From Candidatus Contendibacter sp. (GTDB taxonomy: Bacteria; Pseudomonadota; Gammaproteobacteria; Competibacterales; Competibacteraceae): 64,000 nucleotides of DNA. Below are positions 43,309 to 51,430 of the stretch, piece after piece. Both the position numbers and the translations under genes were made by a program. How positions within the stretch are numbered: position 1 is the first letter of the stretch; each line of letters starts with the position of its first letter. The notes under the pieces are model-generated. The model ran no database searches, was not told where the DNA came from, and saw only the letters and a list, made by a program, of their open reading frames with translations. The stretch lies in assembly GCA_029624765.1 (NCBI GenBank), contig JARSSO010000055.1:23077-87076 (forward strand), in the 5' to 3' direction.

Positions 43309-44085
43309 ATGAGTTACGAGAACATCCGGGTCGAAACCCGTGGCCCGGTGGCCCTGATCACCCTCAACCGCCCCAAGGCTTTCAACGCCCTGTCCAACGA
43401 TCTGATGGACGAATTGAGCCAGGCGCTGGAGGCGGCCGATGCGGACGAAACCATCCGCGCCATCGTCCTGACCGGTGGCGAAAAGGTGTTCGCCGCCGGC
43501 GCCGATATCAAGGGGATGAAGGATTACTCGTACATGGACGCCTACAAGGGCAATTTCATCACCCGCAACTGGGAGCGGGCCAGCCGGTGCCGCAAGCCGG
43601 TGATCGCGGCGGTGGCCGGCTACGCGCTGGGCGGCGGCTGCGAGCTGGCGATGATGTGCGATTTCATTCTCGCCGCCGACACCGCCAAGTTTGGTCAGCC
43701 GGAAATCAAGCTGGGCATTCTGCCAGGCGCGGGCGGTACCCAGCGTCTGATCCGCTCAATCGGCAAGTCCAAGGCCATGGAACTGTGCCTGACCGGGCGG
43801 ATGATGGATGTCGAGGAAGCCGAGCGGGCCGGACTGGTCAGCCGGATCGTGCCGGTCGCCAATCTGATCGAGGAGGCGGTCAAGACCGCCGAGACCATCG
43901 CCGGTTATTCGTTGCCGGCGGTCATGATGACCAAGGAATGCGTCAATCGCGCTTACGAGTCCACCCTGGCCGAGGGGTTGCTGTTCGAGCGGCGAACTTT
44001 CCACGCCGTGTTCGCGACCGAGGATCAGAAGGAAGGCATGGAAGCGTTCACCAGCAAGCGGGCCCCCGAGTTCAAGCATCGTTGA
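43309..44085 (+). CDS. Enoyl-CoA hydratase (crotonase family)
   Basis: A 258-residue crotonase-fold enzyme, family length. The oxyanion-hole segments are FAAGADIKGM and GYALGGGCELAM, and the two catalytic glutamates lie in GGCELAM and FGQPEIKLGILPGAGGTQRL. These support trans-2-enoyl-CoA hydration, probably short chain (crotonyl-CoA). ATG 43309 follows an excellent AGGAAGGAGA. A 3-hydroxyacyl-CoA dehydrogenase gene follows 140 bp downstream, so the pair can interconvert crotonyl-CoA and acetoacetyl-CoA, in beta-oxidation or linked to PHA/butyrate metabolism. Confidence 0.93.
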   Translation: MSYENIRVETRGPVALITLNRPKAFNALSNDLMDELSQALEAADADETIRAIVLTGGEKVFAAGADIKGMKDYSYMDAYKGNFITRNWERASRCRKPVIAAVAGYALGGGCELAMMCDFILAADTAKFGQPEIKLGILPGAGGTQRLIRSIGKSKAMELCLTGRMMDVEEAERAGLVSRIVPVANLIEEAVKTAETIAGYSLPAVMMTKECVNRAYESTLAEGLLFERRTFHAVFATEDQKEGMEAFTSKRAPEFKHR

Positions 44086-44225
44086 CCGCGCTTGGCGGAG
44101 CCGCTTACGGCGAGGAAGCCGAGCGAATAACTGAAAATTCACTATAATATTCGGTGATTTATTCACGCCGGCCCACTTGGGGGACCGGAAAGCCACATGT
44201 AACTCTCCACGATAAGGCGCAAGCG

Positions 44226-45122
44226 ATGGAAATCAAGAAAGTCGGTGTTATGGGCTGTGGTGCGATGGGTCTGGGCGTGGCGCAGGTGTGCGCGCAGGTC
44301 GGCATTTCTACCGTCGCGGTCAAGGCGACTCCGGGTTCCACCGACAAGATTCGGTCGGGCTTGGAGAAATCGCTCGCCAAGATGGTCGAGCGCGGCAAGA
44401 TGACCGCCGAGCACAAGGATTCCACGCTCGGTTTGCTGCAATTGACCACCAAGGAGGAGGATGTCGCCGGCTGCGATCTGATCATCGAGTCGGTCATCGA
44501 GGATCTGGAGATCAAGAAAGCGCTGTTTCGCCGCCTGGAAAGCATCGTGTCGCCGCAGACGCTGCTGACCACCAACACCTCCACGCTGTCGGTGACGGCG
44601 CTGATGGCGGTGTGCAAGCAGCGCGACCGGGTGGCCGGCCTGCACTTTTTCAACCCGGCGACCGTGATGAAGCTGGTCGAGATCATCCACGCCTTCGAAA
44701 CCTCCGACGAGACGGTCAACACGCTCAACGAGTTTTGCAAGAGGATCAAGAAAGACCCGGTGATCGTGCAGGACACCACCGGCTTCATCGTCAACCGGCT
44801 GCTGACGCCCTACATGCTCAGCGCGATTCGCCTGCTGGAGATGGGAACCGGCACCATCGCCGACATCGACCACGCGATGAAGTCCGGCGCCGCCCATCCG
44901 ATGGGGCCGTTCGAGCTGGCCGATTACATCGGGCTGGACGTGGTGGAGGCCATGACCCTGAACATCTATCAGGACATGCACCAGCCGCATGTGTCCCCCC
45001 CGCACACGCTGACCCGCCTGGTCCAGCTCGGCTATCTGGGCCGCAAGACCAACAAGGGGTTCTACGACTACTCGGTCAAGCCACCGGTCCAGAATCCGCA
45101 ACTGCGGCACCCGGTAGCCTAA
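44226..45122 (+). CDS. 3-hydroxybutyryl/3-hydroxyacyl-CoA dehydrogenase
   Basis: A 298-residue single-function dehydrogenase. The Rossmann motif is GVMGCGAMGLGVAQ; the catalytic histidine lies in LHFFNPATVMKLVEII; the C-terminal domain has TGFIVNRLLTPYML and GYLGRKTNKGFYDY. The position at the end of the second strand (STVAVKAT) has a lysine where NAD-specific members have an acidic residue, so NADP(H) use is possible. The preceding enoyl-CoA hydratase supplies its substrate. ATG 44226 is used; upstream codons are not family-like. Confidence 0.93.
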   Translation: MEIKKVGVMGCGAMGLGVAQVCAQVGISTVAVKATPGSTDKIRSGLEKSLAKMVERGKMTAEHKDSTLGLLQLTTKEEDVAGCDLIIESVIEDLEIKKALFRRLESIVSPQTLLTTNTSTLSVTALMAVCKQRDRVAGLHFFNPATVMKLVEIIHAFETSDETVNTLNEFCKRIKKDPVIVQDTTGFIVNRLLTPYMLSAIRLLEMGTGTIADIDHAMKSGAAHPMGPFELADYIGLDVVEAMTLNIYQDMHQPHVSPPHTLTRLVQLGYLGRKTNKGFYDYSVKPPVQNPQLRHPVA

Positions 45123-45131
45123 GCGATTTAG

Positions 45132-45176
45132 CTCCCCTCTCCCCTTGTGGGAGAGGGGCAGGAGGGTGAGGGGTTT
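45132..45176. repeat. REP-like palindrome, second copy
   Basis: Stem CCCCTCTCCC (45134-45143) with GGGAGAGGGG (45149-45158), loop of five bases, then the AGGAGGGTGAGGGG tail. It is the same family as 206-247. Here it lies between convergent genes, where it could stop or protect both transcripts. Confidence 0.75.
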
Positions 45177-46560
45177 AGCCGTCCCCGCCGTAACCTTGCT
45201 CCAGCCACGCGAACACCGCCCGCAATGCCATCGCCTCGCCGCCTTCCGGCCGTCCCGGCTGGGTCTTCGGATTCCAGGCCATCAGGTCGAAATGCGCCCA
45301 TGGAACCTCGACGGGCACGAATTCCTTCAGGAACAGCGCCGCCGTGATTGCCCCGGCATAGGAAGAGTCCGAGGCGTTGGCGATGTCGGCGATCTTGCTG
45401 TCCAGCAGATCGCGGTAAGGTTGATGCAGCGGCAGCCGCCAGAACGGGTCCTGTTCCCGCTCCGCCGCCGCCAGCAGACCCACCGCCAACGCATCGTCGT
45501 TGCAGAACAGGGCTGGAATCTCCGTGCCGAGCGCCACCCGCGCCGCGCCGGTGAGGGTGGCGAAATCGAGCAGCACCGCCGGTTGCTCGCTCCCGGCTTC
45601 CGCCAGCGCGTCGCTGAGAATCAGCCGGCCCTCGGCATCGGTGTTGTGAACCTCAATGGTCAATCCCTGGCGCGAGCGGAGTACGTCGCCGGGCCGGAAG
45701 GCGTTGCCGGCCACCGCGTTGTCCACCGCCGCGATGAGCACCCGCAACCGCAGCGGCAGACCGCTGCCCATGATCAACCGCGCCAGGCCCAGGGCCGTCG
45801 CCGCTCCGCCCATGTCTTTTTTCATCAGCCGCATGGCGTTGGACGGTTTCAAGTCCAGCCCCCCGCTGTCGAAACAAACGCCCTTGCCGACCAACGTGAC
45901 CTTGGGATAGGTTGGATCGCCCCAGCGCAAATCCAGCAGGCGCGGCGGATGACTGCTGGCCCGGCCGACCGCGTGGATTGCCGGATAGTTGCGGGTCAGC
46001 AGTTGCTCGCCAACGATCTGTTCCACGTTCGCGCCAAATTCCCGGCCGAGCGCCTGCGTGACCTCGGCCAGATGCTCCGGCATCAGGTCCTCGGCGGGAG
46101 TGTTGACCAAATCGCGCACCAGCGTCACTGCTTCAACCTGGCGTCGGATGCGGCCGGCATCGCGGGCGGGATCGAGCACCAGCCACGCCATGGCCCGCTT
46201 CGGTGCCTTGTAGCGGGTGAACTGATAGGCGCCCAGCGCCCAGCCCAGCGTCAGCCGTTCCCGTTGCCGGGGTTCGAGCGCGGCGTCGAGGACATAGTCG
46301 CCTTCCGGCAGGGTCGTCGGCAGACCGCCCAGCGCCCAGAGATCGTCCGCGCTGGAGATACCGGCGATCACCCGCCGTAATTGACCGTCCGGGCCGGGAA
46401 CCAGGCTGAAGCCGCCCGGCTTTGCCTTGAAACCGGTCGCGGCCAGCCAGCGGCGCGTGGACTCGTCCTGCCGTTCCAGCCAGGCGCCGAACTCGCTTTC
46501 GGCGACGGGAACGAGGGGAATGCAGCCGGGGGTTGGGCTGGGCAATAAGCCGTTGCTCAT
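45175..46560 (-). CDS. Leucyl aminopeptidase family (M17) metallopeptidase
   Basis: A 461-residue M17 aminopeptidase, which removes N-terminal residues from peptides in the cytoplasm. The family signature NTDAEGRLILSDAL is exact, and the metal-binding segments VGKGVCFDSGGL and KDMGGAATALGLA are present. ATG 46560 starts the protein; the frame is open further up. Its length is like that of the YtjB/PepB-type members rather than the ~500-residue PepA, so the DNA-binding role of PepA should not be assumed. It is divergent from gshA across ~120 bp; both fit peptide or glutathione turnover. Confidence 0.93.
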   Translation of the reverse strand: MSNGLLPSPTPGCIPLVPVAESEFGAWLERQDESTRRWLAATGFKAKPGGFSLVPGPDGQLRRVIAGISSADDLWALGGLPTTLPEGDYVLDAALEPRQRERLTLGWALGAYQFTRYKAPKRAMAWLVLDPARDAGRIRRQVEAVTLVRDLVNTPAEDLMPEHLAEVTQALGREFGANVEQIVGEQLLTRNYPAIHAVGRASSHPPRLLDLRWGDPTYPKVTLVGKGVCFDSGGLDLKPSNAMRLMKKDMGGAATALGLARLIMGSGLPLRLRVLIAAVDNAVAGNAFRPGDVLRSRQGLTIEVHNTDAEGRLILSDALAEAGSEQPAVLLDFATLTGAARVALGTEIPALFCNDDALAVGLLAAAEREQDPFWRLPLHQPYRDLLDSKIADIANASDSSYAGAITAALFLKEFVPVEVPWAHFDLMAWNPKTQPGRPEGGEAMALRAVFAWLEQGYGGDG

Positions 46561-46679
46561 CAAAGCCTCTCTAGGTTTGGAGGGCGGCGCGGCGGCCGCC
46601 GTGAAGTGATTTTTGCCGGTAATCGGCGCAAAATTCCAGCGCCTCGCCACCAACCGATGAGATCGATCCCTTGCCCCGA

Positions 46680-48245
46680 ATGCTCGATTCGCGTTTGAAC
46701 TGGTTGTTCGCCGCCGATTTCCGCGCCTTGCTGGCCGGCCGCCTGCTCGGTTTGGAAAAGGAGACGCTGCGGATGGCCCCGGATGGCTATATTGCCCAGA
46801 CCCCGCATCCCGCCGCCCTGGGTTCGGCGTTGACCCATCCTTACATCACCACCGACTATTCGGAGGCGCTGCTGGAATTCATCACCCCGCCGCTGGCCGG
46901 TCCCGAGGCGGCGCTGCGGTTCCTGCGCGAGATTCATCAATTCGTCTATCGTCGCGTCGGCGACGAGTTGCCGTGGGCGGCGAGCATGCCCTGCATTCTG
47001 GCGGGCGAGTCCAGCATTCCCATCGCCGAGTACGGCCGCTCCAATCTTGGTTTCATGAAGCACGTTTACCGACGTGGCCTGGCCTGGCGCTACGGGCGGA
47101 TCATGCAGGTGATCGCTGGCCTTCACTTCAACTTTTCATTGCCGGACGCGTTCTGGGCGGCGTTCCAGGAATGGGAAGGCGACCGCCGTTCGCTGCGGGA
47201 TTTCCGTTCCGAGTCCTATTTTGGTCTGATTCGCAACCTGCAACGCCATGGCTGGCTGATCCTGTATCTGTTCGGGGCCTCGCCGGCGGTGTGCAAGTCG
47301 TTTCTGGACGGCAGGGCGACCACGCTGGCCGAATTCGACGATCATACCTGCTACGGGCCTTACGCTACCTCGCTGCGGATGAGCAACGTCGGCTATACCA
47401 ACCGCACCGAGAAGAAGAGCGGCGTCAATGTCTGCTACAACTCGCTGGCCGAATACCTCGCCAGTCTGGGCCAGGCCATCCATACCCCTTGGCCACCCTA
47501 CGAGCGGATCGGGGTGAAGGTGGATGGCGAATACCGCCAGCTCAACGCCAACGTCCTGCAAATCGAGAACGAGTATTACGCCTCGATGCGGCCCAAGCAG
47601 CCGCCGCGAGGCAATGAAAAGCCGATTGTGGCGCTTGGGCAGCGGGGCGTGCTTTATGTCGAATTGCGCTCGGTGGACCTCAATCCGCTGGAGCCGCTGG
47701 GGACCACCGCGCTCCAACTGCGGTTTCTGGAGGCGTTTCTGCTGTTTTGTCTGCTGACCGAGTCGCCGCCGTTGGACGCGGAGGAGCGGCGGATGATCGA
47801 CGACAACCAAATGGCGGTGGCGCTGACCGGTCGCGACCCGGCCCTGGTCCTGCAACGCCGGCATGGTTCTTCGCTACCGGTGCGGCGGTGGGCCGAAGAG
47901 ATCGTGGAAGCACTGGGGCCGATTTGCGAACTGCTGGACCTGGGGGAAAGCGGTCGGCCCTATGCGGCGGCGCTGGCCGAACAGCGGGAGGCGCTGGCCG
48001 ATCCCGACCGCACGCCGTCCGCCCGGATTCTGGCCGAGATGCGCGCCAGTGGGGAAAACTTCTTTCGCTACGCTCGCCGGCTGTCCGAGCGACACCGCGC
48101 CGCGCTCCAGGCCGAGCCGTTGACCGAGGAACGGGACCAGTTTTTCACCGAGGCGGCGGAACGGTCGCTGCGTGAGCAGGCGGAGATCGAAGCGGCGGAC
48201 GACATGACGTTCGACGAGTTTCTGCGGCGGTATTTCCTGGCCTGA
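46680..48245 (+). CDS. gshA: Glutamate-cysteine ligase (gammaproteobacterial type)
   Basis: A 521-residue enzyme of the E. coli-type GshA family, the first step of glutathione synthesis. Recognisable blocks: LLGLEKETLRMAPDG, ITTDYSEALLEFITPP, the metal and substrate region YRRGLAWRYGRIMQVIAGLHFNFS, SLRMSNVGYTN, ENEYYASMRPK and YVELRSVDLNP. The ATG at 46680 is used; an in-frame TTG at 46671 is an alternative, and neither has a strong ribosome site. gshB is not in the window. The sequence downstream is interrupted by an IS element. Confidence 0.94.
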   Translation: MLDSRLNWLFAADFRALLAGRLLGLEKETLRMAPDGYIAQTPHPAALGSALTHPYITTDYSEALLEFITPPLAGPEAALRFLREIHQFVYRRVGDELPWAASMPCILAGESSIPIAEYGRSNLGFMKHVYRRGLAWRYGRIMQVIAGLHFNFSLPDAFWAAFQEWEGDRRSLRDFRSESYFGLIRNLQRHGWLILYLFGASPAVCKSFLDGRATTLAEFDDHTCYGPYATSLRMSNVGYTNRTEKKSGVNVCYNSLAEYLASLGQAIHTPWPPYERIGVKVDGEYRQLNANVLQIENEYYASMRPKQPPRGNEKPIVALGQRGVLYVELRSVDLNPLEPLGTTALQLRFLEAFLLFCLLTESPPLDAEERRMIDDNQMAVALTGRDPALVLQRRHGSSLPVRRWAEEIVEALGPICELLDLGESGRPYAAALAEQREALADPDRTPSARILAEMRASGENFFRYARRLSERHRAALQAEPLTEERDQFFTEAAERSLREQAEIEAADDMTFDEFLRRYFLA

Positions 48246-48266
48246 TTTTGTGAGTGACGCGAGCGA

Positions 48267-48371
48267 TCAGCGGGCCTTACTGGTGATTCGGCGCATCAGG
48301 ATTTCGTCATGGCCAGCGCGGATAAAATCCTTGGGCACGCCAATCTCCATGAAATGGCAGCTTGAATAGAA
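48267..48371 (-). pseudogene. C-terminal gene fragment cut off beside the IS element
   Basis: Minus-strand frame ending at the TGA 48267-48269 reads CHFMEIGVPKDFIRAGHDEI, then LMRRITSKAR. It looks like the end of a real protein, and ...IGVPxDFxRA resembles the tail of sugar-phosphate nucleotidyltransferases, which is only a guess. Upstream it runs into the IS end at 48390, so the gene was probably truncated by the insertion. Confidence 0.4.
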
Positions 48372-48389
48372 TCGACGCGCGGGTAAATT

Positions 48390-49554
48390 ATACCAAATAC
48401 CACTAAAAATCTACTTTAAGTGACAGCCGATACCATCCCAATTTTTTGCAGCGCGTTCACGATAAAGTCCCTATGAGTCAATGAGGAAAAAATGCTTTTG
48501 GCTTGGATAAAAAAAGCTCTTTTAGCGTGGATTTTAAGTGATCCAAATCGGTAAAGACTTGGTTCGCAATCTCGCCTTTTGACCATTGCCATAATCGCTC
48601 GGAAGAATTGACTTGAGGACTATGCGGCGATTGATAAAGCAGCATCACATTATCGGGCATCACCAAATCATTAGAGCGATGATAAGTCGCGTTATCCGTT
48701 TGGATCACATGAAAATCGTTGGGATATTTCCGCGAGAAATCATCGAGAAATTGTTGATAGTTTTCGGTATTCATCCGGTCGTAATCTTGTATCATCAACT
48801 CACCCGTCAGGGGTTCAACAACCCCATAAAGATAACAGGCTTTAAATGGCCATTGCGTTTTCACCATGGCCTTGACCTTTTTTAGGGTCAACCGCTGTCG
48901 CGTGATCGTTTTTAAACCAAAGCGACTTTCATCCCGCGTCCAATACCGCAGGCTCGAATATCTTTATAAACAATGAGTTAGTATTTTATCCAGTTCCATT
49001 GGAACCGTTTCCTTGAACGCTTCCGCCGCCACAGGATCATCATCCACTGCTTGAGGTCAAGGGACTTTAAGACTGGCCTCAAGCCGATATTTGACGGTCC
49101 CATACACGGTGGAATAGGGAACCTCTAAATCATGGGTTTCCTTGAGCCAAATTTGGACAGCTTTATAACTGGAAAAACCTTCCGGCTGGGCTAATTTTTC
49201 TTTCAGTTGCCATTGAATTTCCACCGGTATGGAGGGAGCCAGATTGCCACCACGATAGTTAAGGTTCAGCAAACCAGCGAGCCCTTTTTCACGATATGTC
49301 TCGCTCCATTGGCCGATGGCAAATTGGCTTCGACACAATAATTTTGCCAAGTCTTTACGGGTTGTAGCTTGACCTATCTTATGCCAGTATAGAAACTGCA
49401 AACGTTCCCGTTTGCGTACATCTTTCTCCCTTTTTAGCTGCTCTTCCAACGCTTCTTTAGATTCGGTAATTTCCAGTTTAAACACACGGCACATGATTAT
49501 CTCCTCACTTTTTCATTAAATATTATAATACATTATTTTATTAGGATTTGGTAT
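48390..49554 (-). mobile_element. IS630-family element, decayed
   Basis: About 1.17 kb bounded by a 9-bp exact inverted repeat, ATACCAAAT at 48390-48398 and ATTTGGTAT at 49546-49554. The similarity extends imperfectly inward (a CC..TA..AAAA pattern on both sides). Base composition is much AT-richer than the flanking genes. It contains one transposase reading frame with two stops. The inverted repeats suggest the whole element is present but inactive. Confidence 0.78.
48478..49494 (-). pseudogene. IS630-family transposase with two in-frame stops
   Basis: A single frame runs from the ATG at 49494 to 48478 but has a TGA at 49057-49059 (between ASLKVP and PQAVDDDP) and a TAA about 110 bases later (after KILTHCL). 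The N-terminal part is a helix-turn-helix (TTRKDLAKLLCRSQFAIGQW); a winged segment has SSYKAVQIWLKETH. The C-terminal DDE part shows RYWTRDESRFGLKT, then HVIQTDNATYHRS and LLYQSPHSPQVNSSERLW, with the DDE-type acidic residues (DES, TDNA, NSSE). The reading frame is the same on both sides of each stop, so point changes rather than deletions disabled it. Confidence 0.85.
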
Positions 49555-49561
49555 TAGGTGC

Positions 49562-50182
49562 CTACTGCTCAATCTTCACCGTTTTGAGAATGTTCTGAAT
49601 TTCTTCACGGCTTCCCGTTTTCTCGTCTTGCCTGGTGCCTGCCCCGATTATGAAAAAGTAATCGCCGTGAGGAACGATCCACAGTTCTGATGTGGTTGGA
49701 AAGGTGCGCCCATCGGGAATCTCCATGGTGTAATTCATTCGAGCGTAGGCTGACTTGATGCCCGACACTTCAACCTCCAAGGGCGGTTGGACGAGGACGA
49801 AGTTCTTGAATTTTTTTTGAATCTGTGGAACCACGAGGCTGATGATCTCTTGTGGCGGCTTGCCTTTGAGGCCGCCATACGGCTTGAGGTTGACCTTGAA
49901 GCTTGGATTTACATCGTCAAACGGTTCAGGAAATTTGGTCATGGCAACGAGCGGTGCCGTGGCGTACTTCTGCATGGCCGCATGGAACTCCTCATCATTG
50001 AGTTTCATGGCCTTGATGTTGTCCATGTTCTGTGCGGCCGTGACGTAGATCCAGTCTGTTGGCTTAGTCAACTGGAAGCCCGCAGTCGGGTTGTTGAACA
50101 CACTCGGATCGGCCGCCATAGCTGTGCCTGCGCAAAAAACGAATAACACAGCAGCAAGAAACGTTTCTCTGAATCGCCTCAC
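49562..50182 (-). CDS. Exported protein of unknown function
   Basis: A 206-residue protein with a signal peptide (RRFRETFLAAVLFVFCAGTAMA) and a mature part beginning ADPSVFNNPTAGFQLTKPTDW. The fold looks like the DUF1795 or PsbP-like superfamily (FQLTKPTDWIYVTA..., ELWIVPHGDYFFIIGAGT), often periplasmic or lipid-attached. No catalytic site visible. The GTG at 50182 is preceded by AAGGAGA and begins the signal peptide, so I prefer it to the ATG at 50206. It ends 8 bp from the IS element and has lower GC than neighbours, so it may have arrived with that region. Confidence 0.65.
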   Translation of the reverse strand: MRRFRETFLAAVLFVFCAGTAMAADPSVFNNPTAGFQLTKPTDWIYVTAAQNMDNIKAMKLNDEEFHAAMQKYATAPLVAMTKFPEPFDDVNPSFKVNLKPYGGLKGKPPQEIISLVVPQIQKKFKNFVLVQPPLEVEVSGIKSAYARMNYTMEIPDGRTFPTTSELWIVPHGDYFFIIGAGTRQDEKTGSREEIQNILKTVKIEQ

Positions 50183-50476
50183 CAAACTCTCCTTGGTATC
50201 TAACAAGTCATTATCTGGTTCCGCGTATCCTGTGGAATGGAAGGATATGCGGCAATCTTCCAGGTCTTTTTGTGTCGAGAACCCGAGGCCGATTGACCCC
50301 AGAAGCTTACCATATCGCTCCTCCGGTCCGGGGCGCGGGAGGAGAGGCCAGGCACGGGAACGCGCATGGGTTCCAACGACCGCCCGGTTGCTTTGAGGAT
50401 GCCGGGGCGGCCTGTCCGAAGAAGCGTGGCGACGCGGCGCATAACGGTTAAACTAGCCGCCGATGTTCCCAACCGG
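50183..50476. other. 294-bp divergent gap, no gene seen
   Basis: Lies between divergent genes. It holds the GTG-start leader of the exported protein and should contain promoters for both directions. No repeat or hairpin stands out. The frame of the downstream membrane protein is open back to 50366, but without family-like sequence. Confidence 0.4.
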
Positions 50477-51430
50477 ATGGGCGATATGCGTGATTTCGGG
50501 CCGCGGGCGCTGACCCCGCGCGATGGCTGGGATTGGCTGATTCAGGCATGGCAACTGATGTGGGGCCGGCCGGGACTGTTCGTGACCGTGGCTCTGTTCG
50601 CGCCGGCGGGCACCGCCGGCTTGCTGGCGTTGCCAGTCTGGGAATGGTGGCTGCCGCCGGGCGGCGGGTGGGTCGCGTTGCTGGTCACCGTATTCTGTTA
50701 CGGCCTGCCGCTGAGCTTGACGGTGACGCTGGCCTGCGGGCTGGCCCGCGCCGCCAATCGCAAGAAGTTGCCGGCGGCGCGGCAGTTGTTCAACCGGACG
50801 GCCGTCAAGGCGCTGATCAGGACCAGTCTGTTCCTGTTCTTGCTGTTGTTGCAGGGCTATCTGGTGGCCTATTGGGTTCGGGATCAACTGCTGCCCGCCG
50901 ATCTCGCCGCCGTCGATTACGGGGTTCCACCCCCGCCGCCGCCGGTCAATTTTGGCGTGACCACCACCGTGCTGGGGACGCAACTCAGCGTGTTGGGCAG
51001 CGCGCTGTTGGTCCTCCAGGTGCTGTTGGCCTGGTTCGTGATTCCTCTGCACCTGTTCCGCGAACTGCCGCTGTCGGTATGCTGGCGGCGCAGTGCCCTG
51101 GCGGTGCAACTGAATCCCTGGCTGCTTCCACCCCTGGGATTGGCGGGGCTGGCCCTGCTGGCGCTACCCTTCGTCGACCTGTTCGTCATTCCCGCCCAGG
51201 TACTGGCGCTACCGTTGCCGGTCTATCTGGGAACCTTGCTGTACGTGGCCTGGAACGACGTGTTCCAGGGCGGGGCCGAGGAAGAAGAGATCGTGGCGGT
51301 TCAGGATCGGTGGCGGGCTGGCATCAGCGGCGAGCCAGTGTCGCGCCAATCCCCCGCAGCGCCCCATTCAAATCATCACCCAGCGAAACCGCGCCGGCGG
51401 CCTCGATGGCTTCGGCATGGTGGTGGGTGA
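50477..51430 (+). CDS. Multi-pass membrane protein (BPSS1780-like)
   Basis: A ~317-residue protein with about six hydrophobic helices, starting near MRDFGPRALTPRDGWDWLIQAW (the ATGs at 50477 and 50486 are both possible). The Trp-rich start and the repeated membrane segments (LFVTVALFAPAGTAGLLALPV; VALLVTVFCYGLPLSLTVTLA; ALIRTSLFLFLLLLQGYLV) resemble the BPSS1780/DUF2189-type integral membrane proteins. Function unknown. The ~35-residue tail (SPAAPHSNHHPAKPRRRPRW) is low complexity and lies antisense to the end of the MerR gene, with which it overlaps by 107 bp. Confidence 0.62.
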   Translation: MGDMRDFGPRALTPRDGWDWLIQAWQLMWGRPGLFVTVALFAPAGTAGLLALPVWEWWLPPGGGWVALLVTVFCYGLPLSLTVTLACGLARAANRKKLPAARQLFNRTAVKALIRTSLFLFLLLLQGYLVAYWVRDQLLPADLAAVDYGVPPPPPPVNFGVTTTVLGTQLSVLGSALLVLQVLLAWFVIPLHLFRELPLSVCWRRSALAVQLNPWLLPPLGLAGLALLALPFVDLFVIPAQVLALPLPVYLGTLLYVAWNDVFQGGAEEEEIVAVQDRWRAGISGEPVSRQSPAAPHSNHHPAKPRRRPRWLRHGGG

